Part shown: positions 48,823 to 59,245 of the stretch, one piece after another
Layout of the letters: each line of letters begins with the position of its first letter
Numbering within the stretch: position 1 is the first letter of the stretch
Assembly: GCA_024642465.1 (NCBI GenBank)
Contig: JAHEBA010000001.1
Location: 95,341-159,340, forward strand
Source of the DNA: Alphaproteobacteria bacterium
GTDB taxonomy: Bacteria > Pseudomonadota > Alphaproteobacteria > Rhizobiales > Aestuariivirgaceae
DNA: 64,000 bases
Direction of reading: 5' to 3'
Notes under the pieces: generated by a model
Database searches by the model: none
Told to the model about the DNA's origin: nothing
Seen by the model: only the letters and a program-made list of their open reading frames with translations
Translations under genes and position numbers: made by a program

Positions 48823-49710
48823 ATGCGCAAGGTAATAGTCGCAGCCACGCAGATGGCCTGCACGGATGTGGTGAAGGAGAACGTCGAGCGCGGCGAGAAG
48901 CTGGTGCGCGAAGCTCACGGCAAGGGCTCCAACATCGCCCTGCTGCAGGAACTGTTCGAGGGCTACTATTTCTGCCAGGACGAACTGCCGGAGTTCTACA
49001 AACGCGCGCTGCCGGCCAAGGACCATCCCACGATCGCCCATTTCCAGTCGGTGGCGAAGGAACTGGGCATGGTGTTGCCGGTCTCGTTCTACGAAGAGGC
49101 AGGCAATGCCCGCTTCAACTCCATCGCCATCATCGACGCCGACGGCAAGAACCTCGGCATCTACCGGAAATCCCACATTCCGCACGGGAGCGGCTACCAG
49201 GAGAAGTACTACTTTTCGCCCGGTGATACCGGCTTCAAGGTCTGGGATACCGCCTTCGGGCGCATCGGCGTCGGCATCTGCTGGGACCAGTGGTTCCCCG
49301 AAACAGCCCGCTCGATGGCGCTGATGGGCGCGGAACTGCTGTTCTTCCCGACTGCCATCGGTTCTGAACTGCTTGATCCGTCGTGGGATTCCGCCGGACA
49401 CTGGCAGCGCGTGCAGCAGGGTCACGCCGGCGCCAACCTGATGCCGCTGATCGCGTCGAACCGTATCGGCACCGAGCCTGGCCGCAAGGGCACGGAAATG
49501 ACGTTCTACGGATCGTCCTTCATCGCGGATTTCACCGGCGACAAGGTAGCGGAAGCCGACCGCACGTCGCAAACCGTGCTCACCCACACCTTCGACCTCG
49601 ATGACCTTAAGGAAAAACGCAGCTACTGGGGCATATTCAGGGACCGGCGGCCTGAAGTTTACGACCGCATCATCTCGCTGGACGGCCAGGCATCGGTGTT
49701 CGGCAAGTAA
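48823..49710 (+). CDS. aguB: N-carbamoylputrescine amidase
   Basis: Nitrilase fold 'LLQELFEGYYFCQ', 'YRKSHIPHGSGYQEKYYFSPGDTGFKVW', 'VGICWDQWFPE'. Confidence 0.94.
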   Translation: MRKVIVAATQMACTDVVKENVERGEKLVREAHGKGSNIALLQELFEGYYFCQDELPEFYKRALPAKDHPTIAHFQSVAKELGMVLPVSFYEEAGNARFNSIAIIDADGKNLGIYRKSHIPHGSGYQEKYYFSPGDTGFKVWDTAFGRIGVGICWDQWFPETARSMALMGAELLFFPTAIGSELLDPSWDSAGHWQRVQQGHAGANLMPLIASNRIGTEPGRKGTEMTFYGSSFIADFTGDKVAEADRTSQTVLTHTFDLDDLKEKRSYWGIFRDRRPEVYDRIISLDGQASVFGK

Positions 49711-49851
49711 CCCGCGCGCCCATTGACGGCAAAGGCATGCGCAGAACGTCGCCGGGCGGACCCGTCCCCCCGCGCACTGAAACAGGGTTGGGATCCGCCC
49801 AGCTGCATCTTCCGGATCGGGGGAGACCGGGAAGATATTCTGTCACTTCGC

Positions 49852-50331
49852 TCAATGGTGCGTCTTGATCGCGATCTTCTTTGACTTCCGCTGAGCTTCC
49901 GGCGCCTTCGGCAGCGTGACCTTCAGCACGCCGTTGTTGAACACCGCGTCGATCTTATCCTCGTCGATGGGGCAGTTGAGGCGAATGGATCGCTCGAACA
50001 TGCCGTAGCTGCGCTCCACCACGTGGAAATCCTTTTCCTTCTTTTCGGATTCAGACTTCTTCTCGCCCTTCACCGTGAGCATGTCGCCAGAAAGCGATAT
50101 CTCGATATCCTTTTCGTTTACACCGGGCAGTTCGACATTCAACTCGAACTCCTTGTCGGTCTCCGAAAGGTCTGCGCGTGGCGTCAGCTTGCCATTGCCG
50201 GTAGCAAACGGCAGATGCGCGCCGCGCGTAAAGTCCTCAAAAACCCGGTCAATCTCCCGGTGCAGGTTGGAGAACATGTCGTCTCCTTTCGCGCCGGTGC
50301 CCCAGAGTTTTGGCAAGAGCGGATTTGCCAT
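49852..50331 (-). CDS. Hsp20/alpha-crystallin small heat-shock protein
   Basis: 'FELNVELPGVNEKDIEISLSGDMLTVKGEKKSE' and 'NGVLKVTLPKAPEAQ'. Confidence 0.93.
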   Translation of the reverse strand: MANPLLPKLWGTGAKGDDMFSNLHREIDRVFEDFTRGAHLPFATGNGKLTPRADLSETDKEFELNVELPGVNEKDIEISLSGDMLTVKGEKKSESEKKEKDFHVVERSYGMFERSIRLNCPIDEDKIDAVFNNGVLKVTLPKAPEAQRKSKKIAIKTHH

Positions 50332-50414
50332 CGGAAAATTCCTCCTCTTACTGACTAAAGCCTATCCGTAAAGGGATGAATAACGTCTTGAGAGAAGCCC
50401 TGCTTTGACCAAAG

Positions 50415-52058
50415 TCAATTGCCGGTTTTTTGTTCGAGGAATGCATTCTTGCCGGGAGCGGCATCCAGCAGCAGCCGAGTATATGGATGCGCCGGGCTGG
50501 CATAGACCTTAGCGGTCAAGCCCTGCTCGACCACTTGGCCCTTTTGCATGACCATGATGCGGTCGCAGATCTGGGCTGCCACCCGCAGATCGTGGGTGAT
50601 GAACAGCATCGCCAGGTCGAAGCGCTTGCGCACGTCGTCCAGCAGCTTCAGCACCTGCGCCTGCACCGACACGTCAAGCGCCGACACCGCTTCATCGGCA
50701 ATCAGCACCTTGGGCTCCATCGCCAGCGCACGGGCGATGCAGATGCGTTGGCGCTGGCCGCCCGAGAACTGGTGCGGGAAGCGATCCAGCGCCGCGGCGG
50801 ACAGTCCAACGATTTCCATCAGGCTGCCGGCCCGCTTGAGCGCCTCCGCCTCGGACAGGCCGAAGTTCATCGGCCCCTCGACAATCGACTGACCTACCGT
50901 GCGGCGTGGGTTGAGCGAGCGGTAGGGGTCCTGAAACACCACCTGAACGTCATGCCGGTACGCACGAAGCGCCGCCTGGGACATCGTGGCAATGTTGGTG
51001 CCGTCGATTAGCACTTCGCCGCTGGTCGGGTCGATCAGCCGCACGATGCAGCGCGCCACCGTCGACTTGCCGGACCCCGACTCGCCCACCACGCCCAGCG
51101 TCTCGCCGCGCCTGACCTCGAGTTCCACGTTCTTTGCCGCATGCACAACCCGGCCACGCCCGAACCAGCCGGACGCGCCATACACCTTCTCGAGCGCGTG
51201 GGCGGCCAGGATGGGCTCGCCTTCGGTGATCGGCTTGCGCTTGGGCGGGGTCATGCTCGGCACCGAGCCGATCAGCATCTTGGTATAGGGCTCGCGTGGG
51301 CGTTTCAGCACCTGCTCGGCGGTGCCCTGTTCGACCACCTGACCTTGCTGCATAACCACGACCCTGTCCGCCACCTCGGCCACAACGCCGAAATCGTGGG
51401 TGATGAACATCACGCCGGTACCGTGGCGCACCTGGATGTCCTTGATCAGCTCGAGGATTTGCGCCTGCGTGGTCACGTCTAGCGCAGTGGTCGGCTCGTC
51501 GGCGATCAGCAGTGCCGGCTCCAGCGCAAGCGCCATGGCAATCATAATGCGCTGCCGCTGTCCGCCTGAAAGCTGGTGCGGGAAGCTGTCCACCATCTGC
51601 TCCACGTCGGGCAGGTTGACGTCCTTCATCACCTCGATCACGCGGTCGCGGATCTCGGCAGCAAACATCTGGGTGTGGATTTCCAGCATCTCGCCAATCT
51701 GGTCGCCCACCCGCATCACCGGGTTCAGCGCCGTCATCGGTTCCTGGAAGATCATCGCCATCTTCACGCCGCGAAGCTCGCGCAACTCGGCATCAGACTT
51801 CTTCAGCAGGTCCTCGCCCTGCAGCAGCGTCTCGCCGGCCACCGGCGTCAGGTCCTTGCGCGGAATCAGCCCCATAACCGTCTGCGCCGTTACCGATTTG
51901 CCGGAACCGGACTCGCCCACCACGCACACGATTTCTCCACGGCCGACCGTGAACGACACGTCCTCCACCGCATATTTGCGGTCAGCGCCCTTCGGCAGCG
52001 TCACCGAAAGGCCGCGGACTTCGAGCACCGGTGGATGTGCGGTTGTCGCCTCGGCCAT
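50415..52058 (-). CDS. Dipeptide/oligopeptide-type ABC transporter, fused double ATPase (DppD-DppF-like)
   Basis: Two Walker A/signature sets ('GESGSGKSVTAQTVMGL','LSGGQRQRIMIAMAL' and 'GESGSGKSTVARCIVRL','FSGGQRQRICIARAL'). Confidence 0.93.
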   Translation of the reverse strand: MAEATTAHPPVLEVRGLSVTLPKGADRKYAVEDVSFTVGRGEIVCVVGESGSGKSVTAQTVMGLIPRKDLTPVAGETLLQGEDLLKKSDAELRELRGVKMAMIFQEPMTALNPVMRVGDQIGEMLEIHTQMFAAEIRDRVIEVMKDVNLPDVEQMVDSFPHQLSGGQRQRIMIAMALALEPALLIADEPTTALDVTTQAQILELIKDIQVRHGTGVMFITHDFGVVAEVADRVVVMQQGQVVEQGTAEQVLKRPREPYTKMLIGSVPSMTPPKRKPITEGEPILAAHALEKVYGASGWFGRGRVVHAAKNVELEVRRGETLGVVGESGSGKSTVARCIVRLIDPTSGEVLIDGTNIATMSQAALRAYRHDVQVVFQDPYRSLNPRRTVGQSIVEGPMNFGLSEAEALKRAGSLMEIVGLSAAALDRFPHQFSGGQRQRICIARALAMEPKVLIADEAVSALDVSVQAQVLKLLDDVRKRFDLAMLFITHDLRVAAQICDRIMVMQKGQVVEQGLTAKVYASPAHPYTRLLLDAAPGKNAFLEQKTGN

Positions 52059-52954
52059 CACATCTTCCTCGCAATGCGTGGATCGAGCGTGTCGCGCAGG
52101 CCGTCACCCACCGTGTTGACCGCCAGCACCGTCAGCGCCAGTGCGATACCGGGATAGAAAATGATCCACGGCGTCAGCTGGAAGTAGGTGCGCCCCTCGG
52201 ACATGATGTTCCCCCAACTGGGTATTTCCGGCGGAATGCCGGCCCCGAGGAAGCCGAGAATGGCCTCGGTCAGCATGGCCGAGCCGCAAATGTATGTGGC
52301 CTGCACGATCAGCGGAGCAATGGTGTTGGGCAGGATGTGCCGCCACAGGATCGGGATTAGCCGGGTGCCAGAGGCAATCGCAGCCTCAACGTAAGGTTCC
52401 TCGCGCACCGAAAGCACGACTGAGCGCACCAGCCTGACGACGCGGGGAATTTCGGGGATCACGATGGCGATGACCACGGTCACCAGTGTTGCCCCGGAAA
52501 GCGAGATCAGCGCGATGGCCAGCAGGATGCCGGGAATGGCCATCAAGCCGTCCATTACCCGCATCATGATGGCGTCCAGCCAGCGCAGATAGCCCGAAAC
52601 AAGACCGATCAGGAGGCCGAGCACCACGGCGATGACCGCCACGGCAAGCCCCACCACTAGCGAGATGCGCGCGCCGTGCACCACACGGGCAAGGACGTCG
52701 CGGCCAAGGAAGTCGGTGCCGAACCAGAACTCCGCAGACGGCGACTTGAGCCGCTTGATGGGGTTCAGCGCAACCGGATCAACCGTGAACAGCGGACCCA
52801 CGATGGCGATGACCACGATCACCGCCAGCAGCAGCCCACCCCAGAACACCGACGGGTGCCGCCACATGATCGCGACAAGGCTGACGTCCTTGCGCGACGA
52901 CAAGGTGGTGTCGGCGGACTCTGAAAAATCGACCTGTCCAGGATTGCCAGCCAT
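52058..52954 (-). CDS. ABC transporter permease (DppC-like)
   Basis: 'FGTDFLGRDVLARVVHGARISLVVG' and 'IPEIPRVVRLVRSVVLSVREEPYVEAAIASG'. Confidence 0.93.
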   Translation of the reverse strand: MAGNPGQVDFSESADTTLSSRKDVSLVAIMWRHPSVFWGGLLLAVIVVIAIVGPLFTVDPVALNPIKRLKSPSAEFWFGTDFLGRDVLARVVHGARISLVVGLAVAVIAVVLGLLIGLVSGYLRWLDAIMMRVMDGLMAIPGILLAIALISLSGATLVTVVIAIVIPEIPRVVRLVRSVVLSVREEPYVEAAIASGTRLIPILWRHILPNTIAPLIVQATYICGSAMLTEAILGFLGAGIPPEIPSWGNIMSEGRTYFQLTPWIIFYPGIALALTVLAVNTVGDGLRDTLDPRIARKM

Positions 52955-53898
52955 CAGTACCTGATCCTCGGGTCGAATACGGTGTAGGCAAGGTCGATTA
53001 GCAGGTTGATCAGGATGTAGATGAAGCTGAACAACAGGATCAAGCCCTGGATGATGGGGTAGTCGCGCTTGAGCACTGCATCCAGCACCAGCCTGCCGAG
53101 GCCGGGGATGTTGTAGACGCTTTCCGTCACCACCACACCGCCGATCAGCAGCGCGATGCCAAGCCCGATCACCGTAACGATGGGAACTGCTGCATTGCGC
53201 ACAGCATGCTTCATCAACACCTTGAACTCGCTCTGACCCTTGGCGCGGGCCGTGCGCACATAGTCTTCCTGCAGCACCTCCATCACCGATGCGCGCGTCA
53301 TGCGGGCAATCAGCGCGATGTAGATCACCGACAGGGTAATGGTCGGCAACGTGATGTGGCGCAGGAACGGCCACAGGCCGTCCGTGAACGGCGACTTGTA
53401 GCCCTGCACCGGCAGCAGTTTGAGCTGGATCGACAGCACGTAGATGAGGATATAGCCGAGCACGAACACGGGGATGGAGAAGCCCGCAACCGAAAACAGC
53501 ATGACTCCGCGGTCGATCAGGCTGCCCTGCTTCCAGGCCGCCAGCGTGCCTAGCGGAATGGCCACCGCCACCGTGAACACGATGGTCGTCAACGTCAGCA
53601 GCAAGGTCGGTTCAAGCCGCTGCGCAATCAGCGTTGTGACCGGCAGGTTGGTGAAGATCGAAATTCCGAGATCGCCTTGCAGCAACTGGCCCAGCCACTT
53701 GGTGAATTGCACCACGATGGGTTCGTTCAGCCCCAGGTTCTCGCGGATGCGGGCAATGTCCTCGGCCGTCGCATAGTCGCCGGCAATCACCGCAGCCGGG
53801 TCGCCCGGCGACAGCCGCAACATCAGGAACACGAACAGCGCCACGACCCCCATGACCGGCACAGTCGCGAGTATCCGCTTGAAAATGTAAGCCAGCAT
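52954..53898 (-). CDS. ABC transporter permease (DppB-like)
   Basis: 'MLAYIFKRILATVPVMGVVALFVFLMLRLSPGDPA' and 'EDYVRTARAKGQSEFKVLMKHAVRNA'. Confidence 0.93.
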   Translation of the reverse strand: MLAYIFKRILATVPVMGVVALFVFLMLRLSPGDPAAVIAGDYATAEDIARIRENLGLNEPIVVQFTKWLGQLLQGDLGISIFTNLPVTTLIAQRLEPTLLLTLTTIVFTVAVAIPLGTLAAWKQGSLIDRGVMLFSVAGFSIPVFVLGYILIYVLSIQLKLLPVQGYKSPFTDGLWPFLRHITLPTITLSVIYIALIARMTRASVMEVLQEDYVRTARAKGQSEFKVLMKHAVRNAAVPIVTVIGLGIALLIGGVVVTESVYNIPGLGRLVLDAVLKRDYPIIQGLILLFSFIYILINLLIDLAYTVFDPRIRY

Positions 53899-53956
53899 CG
53901 GCTGCCCTTGTAGGGTTTGGTGAGCCGGAACGCCCCGGCGTCAGGAGACTGAAGGA

Positions 53957-53981
53957 AGGCGGCAGCAGACAGCTGCCGCCT
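53957..53981 (-). terminator. Hairpin downstream of SBP gene
   Basis: AGGCGGCAGC...GCTGCCGCCT. Confidence 0.55.
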
Positions 53982-53999
53982 CCATTTCTGTTGCAGGTC

Positions 54000-55583
54000 T
54001 TACTCGACCGACATGTTCCAGAAGAACTGGACCGGAGACTTTATCAGGCCCTTCACGTTCTTGCGGTATGCCACCGGCACGAAGAACTGGCCAAGGTGAC
54101 CCGAAGCGCCAATGGCCGAGAGCCGTTCCTGAACCTTTTCCGCAGCCGCCTTCTTCTCTTCAGCCGAAGTTGCGTTGGCGAATGCCTTGCGCGCAGCTTC
54201 AAGCTCTTCGTCGCTGGCCCAGCCGAACCAGCCCTTGTCCGGATTGCCCGAGAATGCGATTGCCATCGGATCGATCACGTCGGCACCGATCCACCAAGTG
54301 TGGAACATGTTCCAGCCGCCGTCGGCAACCGGATCACGCTTGGCGCGGCGCGACGTCAGCGTTGACCAGTCCATGGCTTGCACTTCCACCTTGAAGCCGG
54401 TGTTGCGCAGCTTTTCTGCCGTGATCAGCGAGAAGCTTGAGAGCAGCGGAATGTCGGTCGGCTGCATGATGACCACGGGCGTGCCGTCATAGCCGGCGGC
54501 TTCCAGCGCTGCCTTTGCCTTTTCGATATCGCCGGTCGCCATCACCTCGGAGCCCTTGTCGTTCTCCAGCGGCGTGCCGCACGGGTAGACCGAATAGCAG
54601 GTCTTCCAGAACTTCTGGTCGCCCACGGCGCCGGTCATATAGTCTTCTTGCTTCATGGCCATGATGGCCGCACGGCGAATCTCTGCCTTGTCGAATGGCG
54701 GCAGCAGATGGTTGAAGCGGGCAAAGCCGATATTGCCGAGCGGGTCGTTGATTTCCACCGTCAGGCCGTCATTGGCTTCCAGCAGCGGCATCAGGTCGTT
54801 GGCCGGCTGCTCGAAGAAATCAACCTCGCCATTGATCAGTGCGTTCATCGCCGTGGTCTGGTCGGGGAAGTAGGTCCACTCAACCCGGTCAACCTTGGCG
54901 ATCTTGCCACCGGAGGCCGCGTTGGGTTCTTCGGAGCGGGGCTTGTAGTCGGCGAACTTCTTGTAGACCACCTTCGAACCAGGCACCCACTCTTCTTTCA
55001 CGAACACGAACGGGCCGGAGCCGGTGTAGTCTTCGATCTGCTTGAACGGATCGGTCTCCGCCACCCGCTTGGGCATGATGAACGGCACGTTGGATGAAAT
55101 CTTGCCGATCGACTCCAGCACCAGGCCATAAGGCTCCTTCAGCTTGAACTGGAAGGTCGAGGCATCAACCGCCGTCATTTCTTCCATCACGCCCATCAGT
55201 TGCTGGCCCATGCCGTCGCGTGCGCCCCAGCGCTTCAGCGAGGCGATCACGTCTTCGGACGTGACGTCGGCGCCATCATGGAACTTCAGCCCGTCGCGCA
55301 GCTTGAAAGTCCAGGTTTTCTTGTCATCGGACACTTCGTACGTGTCCACCATCTGCGGTTGCGGTTCGAACTTTTCGTTCATCGCGAACAACGTGTCGTA
55401 GATCAGGTACCCGTGATTGCGGGAAATGTAGGCCGTGGTCCAGATCGGATCGAGGTTCTTCAGGTCAGCGTGCGGGATGACCCGCAAGACGGACTCGGCA
55501 TTTGCTTGCAGGGCCGGTGCGGCAAACGTGGCCGCAAGCGCCACCGACGCCGCCATCACACTACGTCTTGTCCAGCGAAACAT
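54000..55583 (-). CDS. ABC transporter substrate-binding protein (family 5, Dpp-like)
   Basis: 'MFRWTRRSVMAASVALAATFAAPALQANAESVLRVIPHADLKNLDPIWTTAYI'. Confidence 0.92.
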   Translation of the reverse strand: MFRWTRRSVMAASVALAATFAAPALQANAESVLRVIPHADLKNLDPIWTTAYISRNHGYLIYDTLFAMNEKFEPQPQMVDTYEVSDDKKTWTFKLRDGLKFHDGADVTSEDVIASLKRWGARDGMGQQLMGVMEEMTAVDASTFQFKLKEPYGLVLESIGKISSNVPFIMPKRVAETDPFKQIEDYTGSGPFVFVKEEWVPGSKVVYKKFADYKPRSEEPNAASGGKIAKVDRVEWTYFPDQTTAMNALINGEVDFFEQPANDLMPLLEANDGLTVEINDPLGNIGFARFNHLLPPFDKAEIRRAAIMAMKQEDYMTGAVGDQKFWKTCYSVYPCGTPLENDKGSEVMATGDIEKAKAALEAAGYDGTPVVIMQPTDIPLLSSFSLITAEKLRNTGFKVEVQAMDWSTLTSRRAKRDPVADGGWNMFHTWWIGADVIDPMAIAFSGNPDKGWFGWASDEELEAARKAFANATSAEEKKAAAEKVQERLSAIGASGHLGQFFVPVAYRKNVKGLIKSPVQFFWNMSVE

Positions 55584-55777
55584 TCTCAACCTCCTCTTGG
55601 TTTCCCGGCCCGTCGAGCAGACCTTCGACCTTAGTTTAAGGTGAGCATGTGTCGCCGAGTCAACGCAAACCTGCGGAAATATCCTGTGTGGGCGCCATGC
55701 TGCACTGCGCTTGTGCAGTTGCGCGTTGGTGTTGTTCACTAACCCATCAGTTTCATCGACACCGAAAGGACTTCCGG

Positions 55778-57196
55778 ATGACCGGCAAACCGCTTTGGCA
55801 AATGAGTGCAGTTGATCTTGCCGCCAACATCATGGGCGGAGAAGTGTCGTGCGAGGAAGCCGTGACGGCAACGGTTGAACGCATGCGGTCCGTCAATCCG
55901 AAGTTGAATGCCGTGGTGGACGACCTCGGCGATGACGCAATTGCCCAGGCCAGGCAGCACGATGACATCCTGGCCAGGTCTGGCCCGCTTGGCCCGTTGC
56001 ACGGGGTGCCGGTCACCATCAAGGAAAACGTCGACCAGAAGGGCAGGGCAACGCCCAACGGGGTGGAGGCCTATGCCGGCGTCATCGCGCCGGACGACGC
56101 ACCGCTGGTGAAGAACCTGAAGGCCGCAGGCGCCATCGTCATCGGCCGCACCAACACGCCGGAATTCTCGTTCCGCGCCACCACCACCAACGCCCTGCAT
56201 GGCCGCACCTTCAATCCGTGGAACGACAGCGCGTCGTCCGGCGGATCGTCAGGTGGCGCCTCTACCGCCGTCATGTCCGGCATGGGCGCCATCGCCCACG
56301 GCAACGACATCGGCGGCTCGCTGCGTTACCCTGCTGCCGCAACCGGGTCTGCCACGGTCAAGCCGGGCCTTGGCCGGGTGCCCGCCTGGAACCCGTCCCA
56401 GAAGGCCGAGCGCGGCCTGCTCGCCCAGGTAATGTCGGTGCAGGGCGTAATCTGCCGCGAAGTGCGCGACGTGCGCGCCGGCATGAAGGCGCTCATCCGG
56501 TATGACCCGCATGATCCGTGGATGGTGCCGATGGGCTGGGTCAGCCCTCGCCCTGACGGAAAGATCAAGGTCGCCTTCACCAAGAACACCTATGAATTCG
56601 ACCTTCACCCCGCCGTCGAGAAGGCGCTGGATACCGCCCGCGATTGCCTTGCCGATGCCGGGTACGAGGTGATCGAGGCCGACATGCCGGAGCTTCGCGA
56701 GGCGGGCCGCGACGGCGGCAAGGCGCTGTTCGGCGAGGTCAATGCCCTGCTGCGCGGCGAGATCCAGAAGCACGGCACCGATGAGCTGAAATCCATCTTC
56801 GCCAACTACGATGCCTACTTCGGCCCGCCGGAAGGTGCGGACCTGCTGTTGTTGATGGCAAAACGCAATCATTATCACCGGCAATTCAACCTGTTTTTCG
56901 AGAAGTACCCGCTGGTTCTCACGCCATTCCTGCCCGCTCCCACCTATGACTGGGACCGCGATGCACAAGGCATGGACGGCGTCGTCGAGACGCTGGGCGC
57001 AGGCATGTACTCGGTGGCCTTCAACTATACCGGCTTGCCGGCGGGCAACATTCCGGCCAATTACAATGACGGCTTGCCGGTAGGCGTGCAGATCGTCGGC
57101 CCGCGCTTCCGCGAAGACATGATACTCGACGCGCTGGAGGAGATCGAGTCCCGCGTTGGCGTCATGGCCGAACGCCTGTTTGCACGCGAGGCCTGA
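55778..57196 (+). CDS. Amidase (amidase signature family)
   Basis: 'GPLHGVPVTIKENVDQKG', 'NPWNDSASSGGSSGGASTAVMSGMGAIAHGNDIGGSLRYPAA'. Confidence 0.94.
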   Translation: MTGKPLWQMSAVDLAANIMGGEVSCEEAVTATVERMRSVNPKLNAVVDDLGDDAIAQARQHDDILARSGPLGPLHGVPVTIKENVDQKGRATPNGVEAYAGVIAPDDAPLVKNLKAAGAIVIGRTNTPEFSFRATTTNALHGRTFNPWNDSASSGGSSGGASTAVMSGMGAIAHGNDIGGSLRYPAAATGSATVKPGLGRVPAWNPSQKAERGLLAQVMSVQGVICREVRDVRAGMKALIRYDPHDPWMVPMGWVSPRPDGKIKVAFTKNTYEFDLHPAVEKALDTARDCLADAGYEVIEADMPELREAGRDGGKALFGEVNALLRGEIQKHGTDELKSIFANYDAYFGPPEGADLLLLMAKRNHYHRQFNLFFEKYPLVLTPFLPAPTYDWDRDAQGMDGVVETLGAGMYSVAFNYTGLPAGNIPANYNDGLPVGVQIVGPRFREDMILDALEEIESRVGVMAERLFAREA

Positions 57197-57206
57197 GGCA
57201 GCAGGC

Positions 57207-58718
57207 ATGAGCAAACCCCGCATCGCTGTGGCCGGCTTCCAGCACGAGACAAACACCTTCGCGCCCATCCTGACGCCGTACGGGACCTTCGAGGCAGGCG
57301 GCGCATGGCCTGCGCTCTGCACCGGACAGGACGTCATCGACACCCTGTCGGGTCTGAACCTGCCGATGGGCGGGTTCATCGACGAGGGCGACGATTTCGA
57401 CCTGGTGCCGATCCTCTGGACCTTCGCGGAGCCGGGCGGCTATGTCACCGATGATGCCTTCGACCGCATTTCCAACATGATCGTCGACGGCATCGCCTCG
57501 GCAGGCACCATCGACGGCATCTATCTCGACCTGCACGGCGCGATGGTGACCCAGAGCCATGAGGACGGCGAGGCAGAACTGCTGCGCCGCATCCGCAATG
57601 TGACTGGCGATGATCTGCCCATCGCGGTCAGCCTCGACCTGCACGGGAACCTGTCGCGAGACTTCTTCGAGCGCGCCTCGTGCGTCGCCATCTACCGCAC
57701 CTATCCGCACGTCGACATGGCCCACACCGGTGCCCGCGCCCGCAAGCTGCTGGGAGAGCAACTCGAACGCGGCGAGCCCTTTGCGAAAGCCTGGCGCCAA
57801 CTTGATTACATTATCCCCATCCAGGCCCAGTCCACCCGGCGCGAGCCTGGTGGACGGCTGTATGGCATGCTCCCCGGTCTTGCCGGAGATGGCGTCTCGT
57901 CGGTGGATTTCGTGTTCGGCTTTCCGCCGGCAGACGTGGCCGATTGCGGCTGCTCTGTCTTTGCCTACGGCACGGACCAGGCCGCGGTCGACACCGCTGC
58001 CGACGCCATGTTGTCCGCACTTCATGCAGCCGAAGACGAACTTCACAACCCGTTGACGCCAGCGCCTGAAGCAGTGGCCAAGGCGAAGCAAATCGCGGCA
58101 TCGGCCGCAAGGCCCGTTGTCATCTGCGACCCGCAGGACAATCCCGGCGCTGGCGCCACCGGCGACACCACCGGTCTGCTCGCGGCACTTGTGGAAGGCG
58201 GTGCGCAAGACGCCATCATCGGCATGCTGTGGGATGCTGCAACCGCCGCGCAGGCCCATGCAGCCGGGCGGGGGGCGGAGATCGACGTGCACATAGGCGG
58301 CAGATTTCCCGAGCTTGGTACCGGTCCGTATGCGGCGCGGGTCCGCGTGGAGCGGCTGTCCGACGGCGACTTCATCTTTACCGGCCCCATGTACGGCAAG
58401 GCCCACGCCCATCTTGGCCCCATGGCCGCGCTAAAGATCCTCGACCGTGACTGCGGCGTGACCGTGGTGGTCGGTTCCAACCGTACCCAGAACGCCGACC
58501 AGGCGATCTTCACCCACCTTGGCCTCAACCCGCCGGACCACAAGGTCGTCGGCGTCAAGTCGGCGGTCCACTTCCTCGCCGATTACGAGCCGATTGCCAA
58601 GACGGTGATCTTCGCCGAAAGCCCCGGCGCCAACCCGTGCCAGCTCGACTCGATTCCGTTCACCCGACTGAGGCAAGGCGTACGGCTTGGGCCGAACGGC
58701 CCAGCCTTCCGGCGCTAA
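57207..58718 (+). CDS. M81 family (MlrC-like) metallopeptidase
   Basis: 'RIAVAGFQHETNTFAPILTPY' and 'YLDLHGAMVTQSHEDGEAELLRRIR'. Confidence 0.93.
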   Translation: MSKPRIAVAGFQHETNTFAPILTPYGTFEAGGAWPALCTGQDVIDTLSGLNLPMGGFIDEGDDFDLVPILWTFAEPGGYVTDDAFDRISNMIVDGIASAGTIDGIYLDLHGAMVTQSHEDGEAELLRRIRNVTGDDLPIAVSLDLHGNLSRDFFERASCVAIYRTYPHVDMAHTGARARKLLGEQLERGEPFAKAWRQLDYIIPIQAQSTRREPGGRLYGMLPGLAGDGVSSVDFVFGFPPADVADCGCSVFAYGTDQAAVDTAADAMLSALHAAEDELHNPLTPAPEAVAKAKQIAASAARPVVICDPQDNPGAGATGDTTGLLAALVEGGAQDAIIGMLWDAATAAQAHAAGRGAEIDVHIGGRFPELGTGPYAARVRVERLSDGDFIFTGPMYGKAHAHLGPMAALKILDRDCGVTVVVGSNRTQNADQAIFTHLGLNPPDHKVVGVKSAVHFLADYEPIAKTVIFAESPGANPCQLDSIPFTRLRQGVRLGPNGPAFRR

Positions 58719-58746
58719 GGTTTCTTCGCCCACACAGGAGGCATGA

Positions 58747-59226
58747 ATGAGTGTCGAAGATCGCATCAGGGAATTGGGCATCACGTTGCCGGACTTTGAT
58801 GACGGCAGCTATTACGGCCAGAACTATGGCCGGATGAAACCGCACCACATTGTCGGCAAAGTGCTCTACCTGTCGGGGCACACGCCGGTGCAGAACGGCA
58901 AGGTTCTCCACCCCGGACGGGTCGGCGGCGCGGTGACGTCGGAGCAGGGGTACCAGGCCGCGCGGATGACAGGCATCAACATGATCGGCGGTATGAAGCA
59001 CGCCCTGGGTGATCTGGCGCGGGTTAAGGGCCTGATCCGCTGCCTGTGCTTCGTTGCCTGCGAGCCCGACTTCAATGACGTTCACCTGGTTTCAAGCGGT
59101 TGCAGCGACGTGCTGGCCGAGGTGTTCGGCGAGACGGCGGGCGTGGGCGGACGGGCGACCATCGGCGTGCAGTCGCTGTGTGACCAGATGTGCTTCGAAA
59201 CCTGGGCGGAAGTTGAAATCCACTAG
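58747..59226 (+). CDS. RidA (YjgF/YER057c) family protein
   Basis: 'VLYLSGHTPVQNGKVLHPGRVGG' and C-terminal 'RATIGVQSLCDQMCFETWAEVEIH'. Confidence 0.85.
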   Translation: MSVEDRIRELGITLPDFDDGSYYGQNYGRMKPHHIVGKVLYLSGHTPVQNGKVLHPGRVGGAVTSEQGYQAARMTGINMIGGMKHALGDLARVKGLIRCLCFVACEPDFNDVHLVSSGCSDVLAEVFGETAGVGGRATIGVQSLCDQMCFETWAEVEIH

Positions 59227-59245
59227 CCCCCGCTTGATCGCCTGA

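Noticed and set aside
52058-53374. 438-aa extended permease ORF
   Set aside because: N-terminal ~140 residues overlap the upstream permease out of frame; true start is ATG at 52954.
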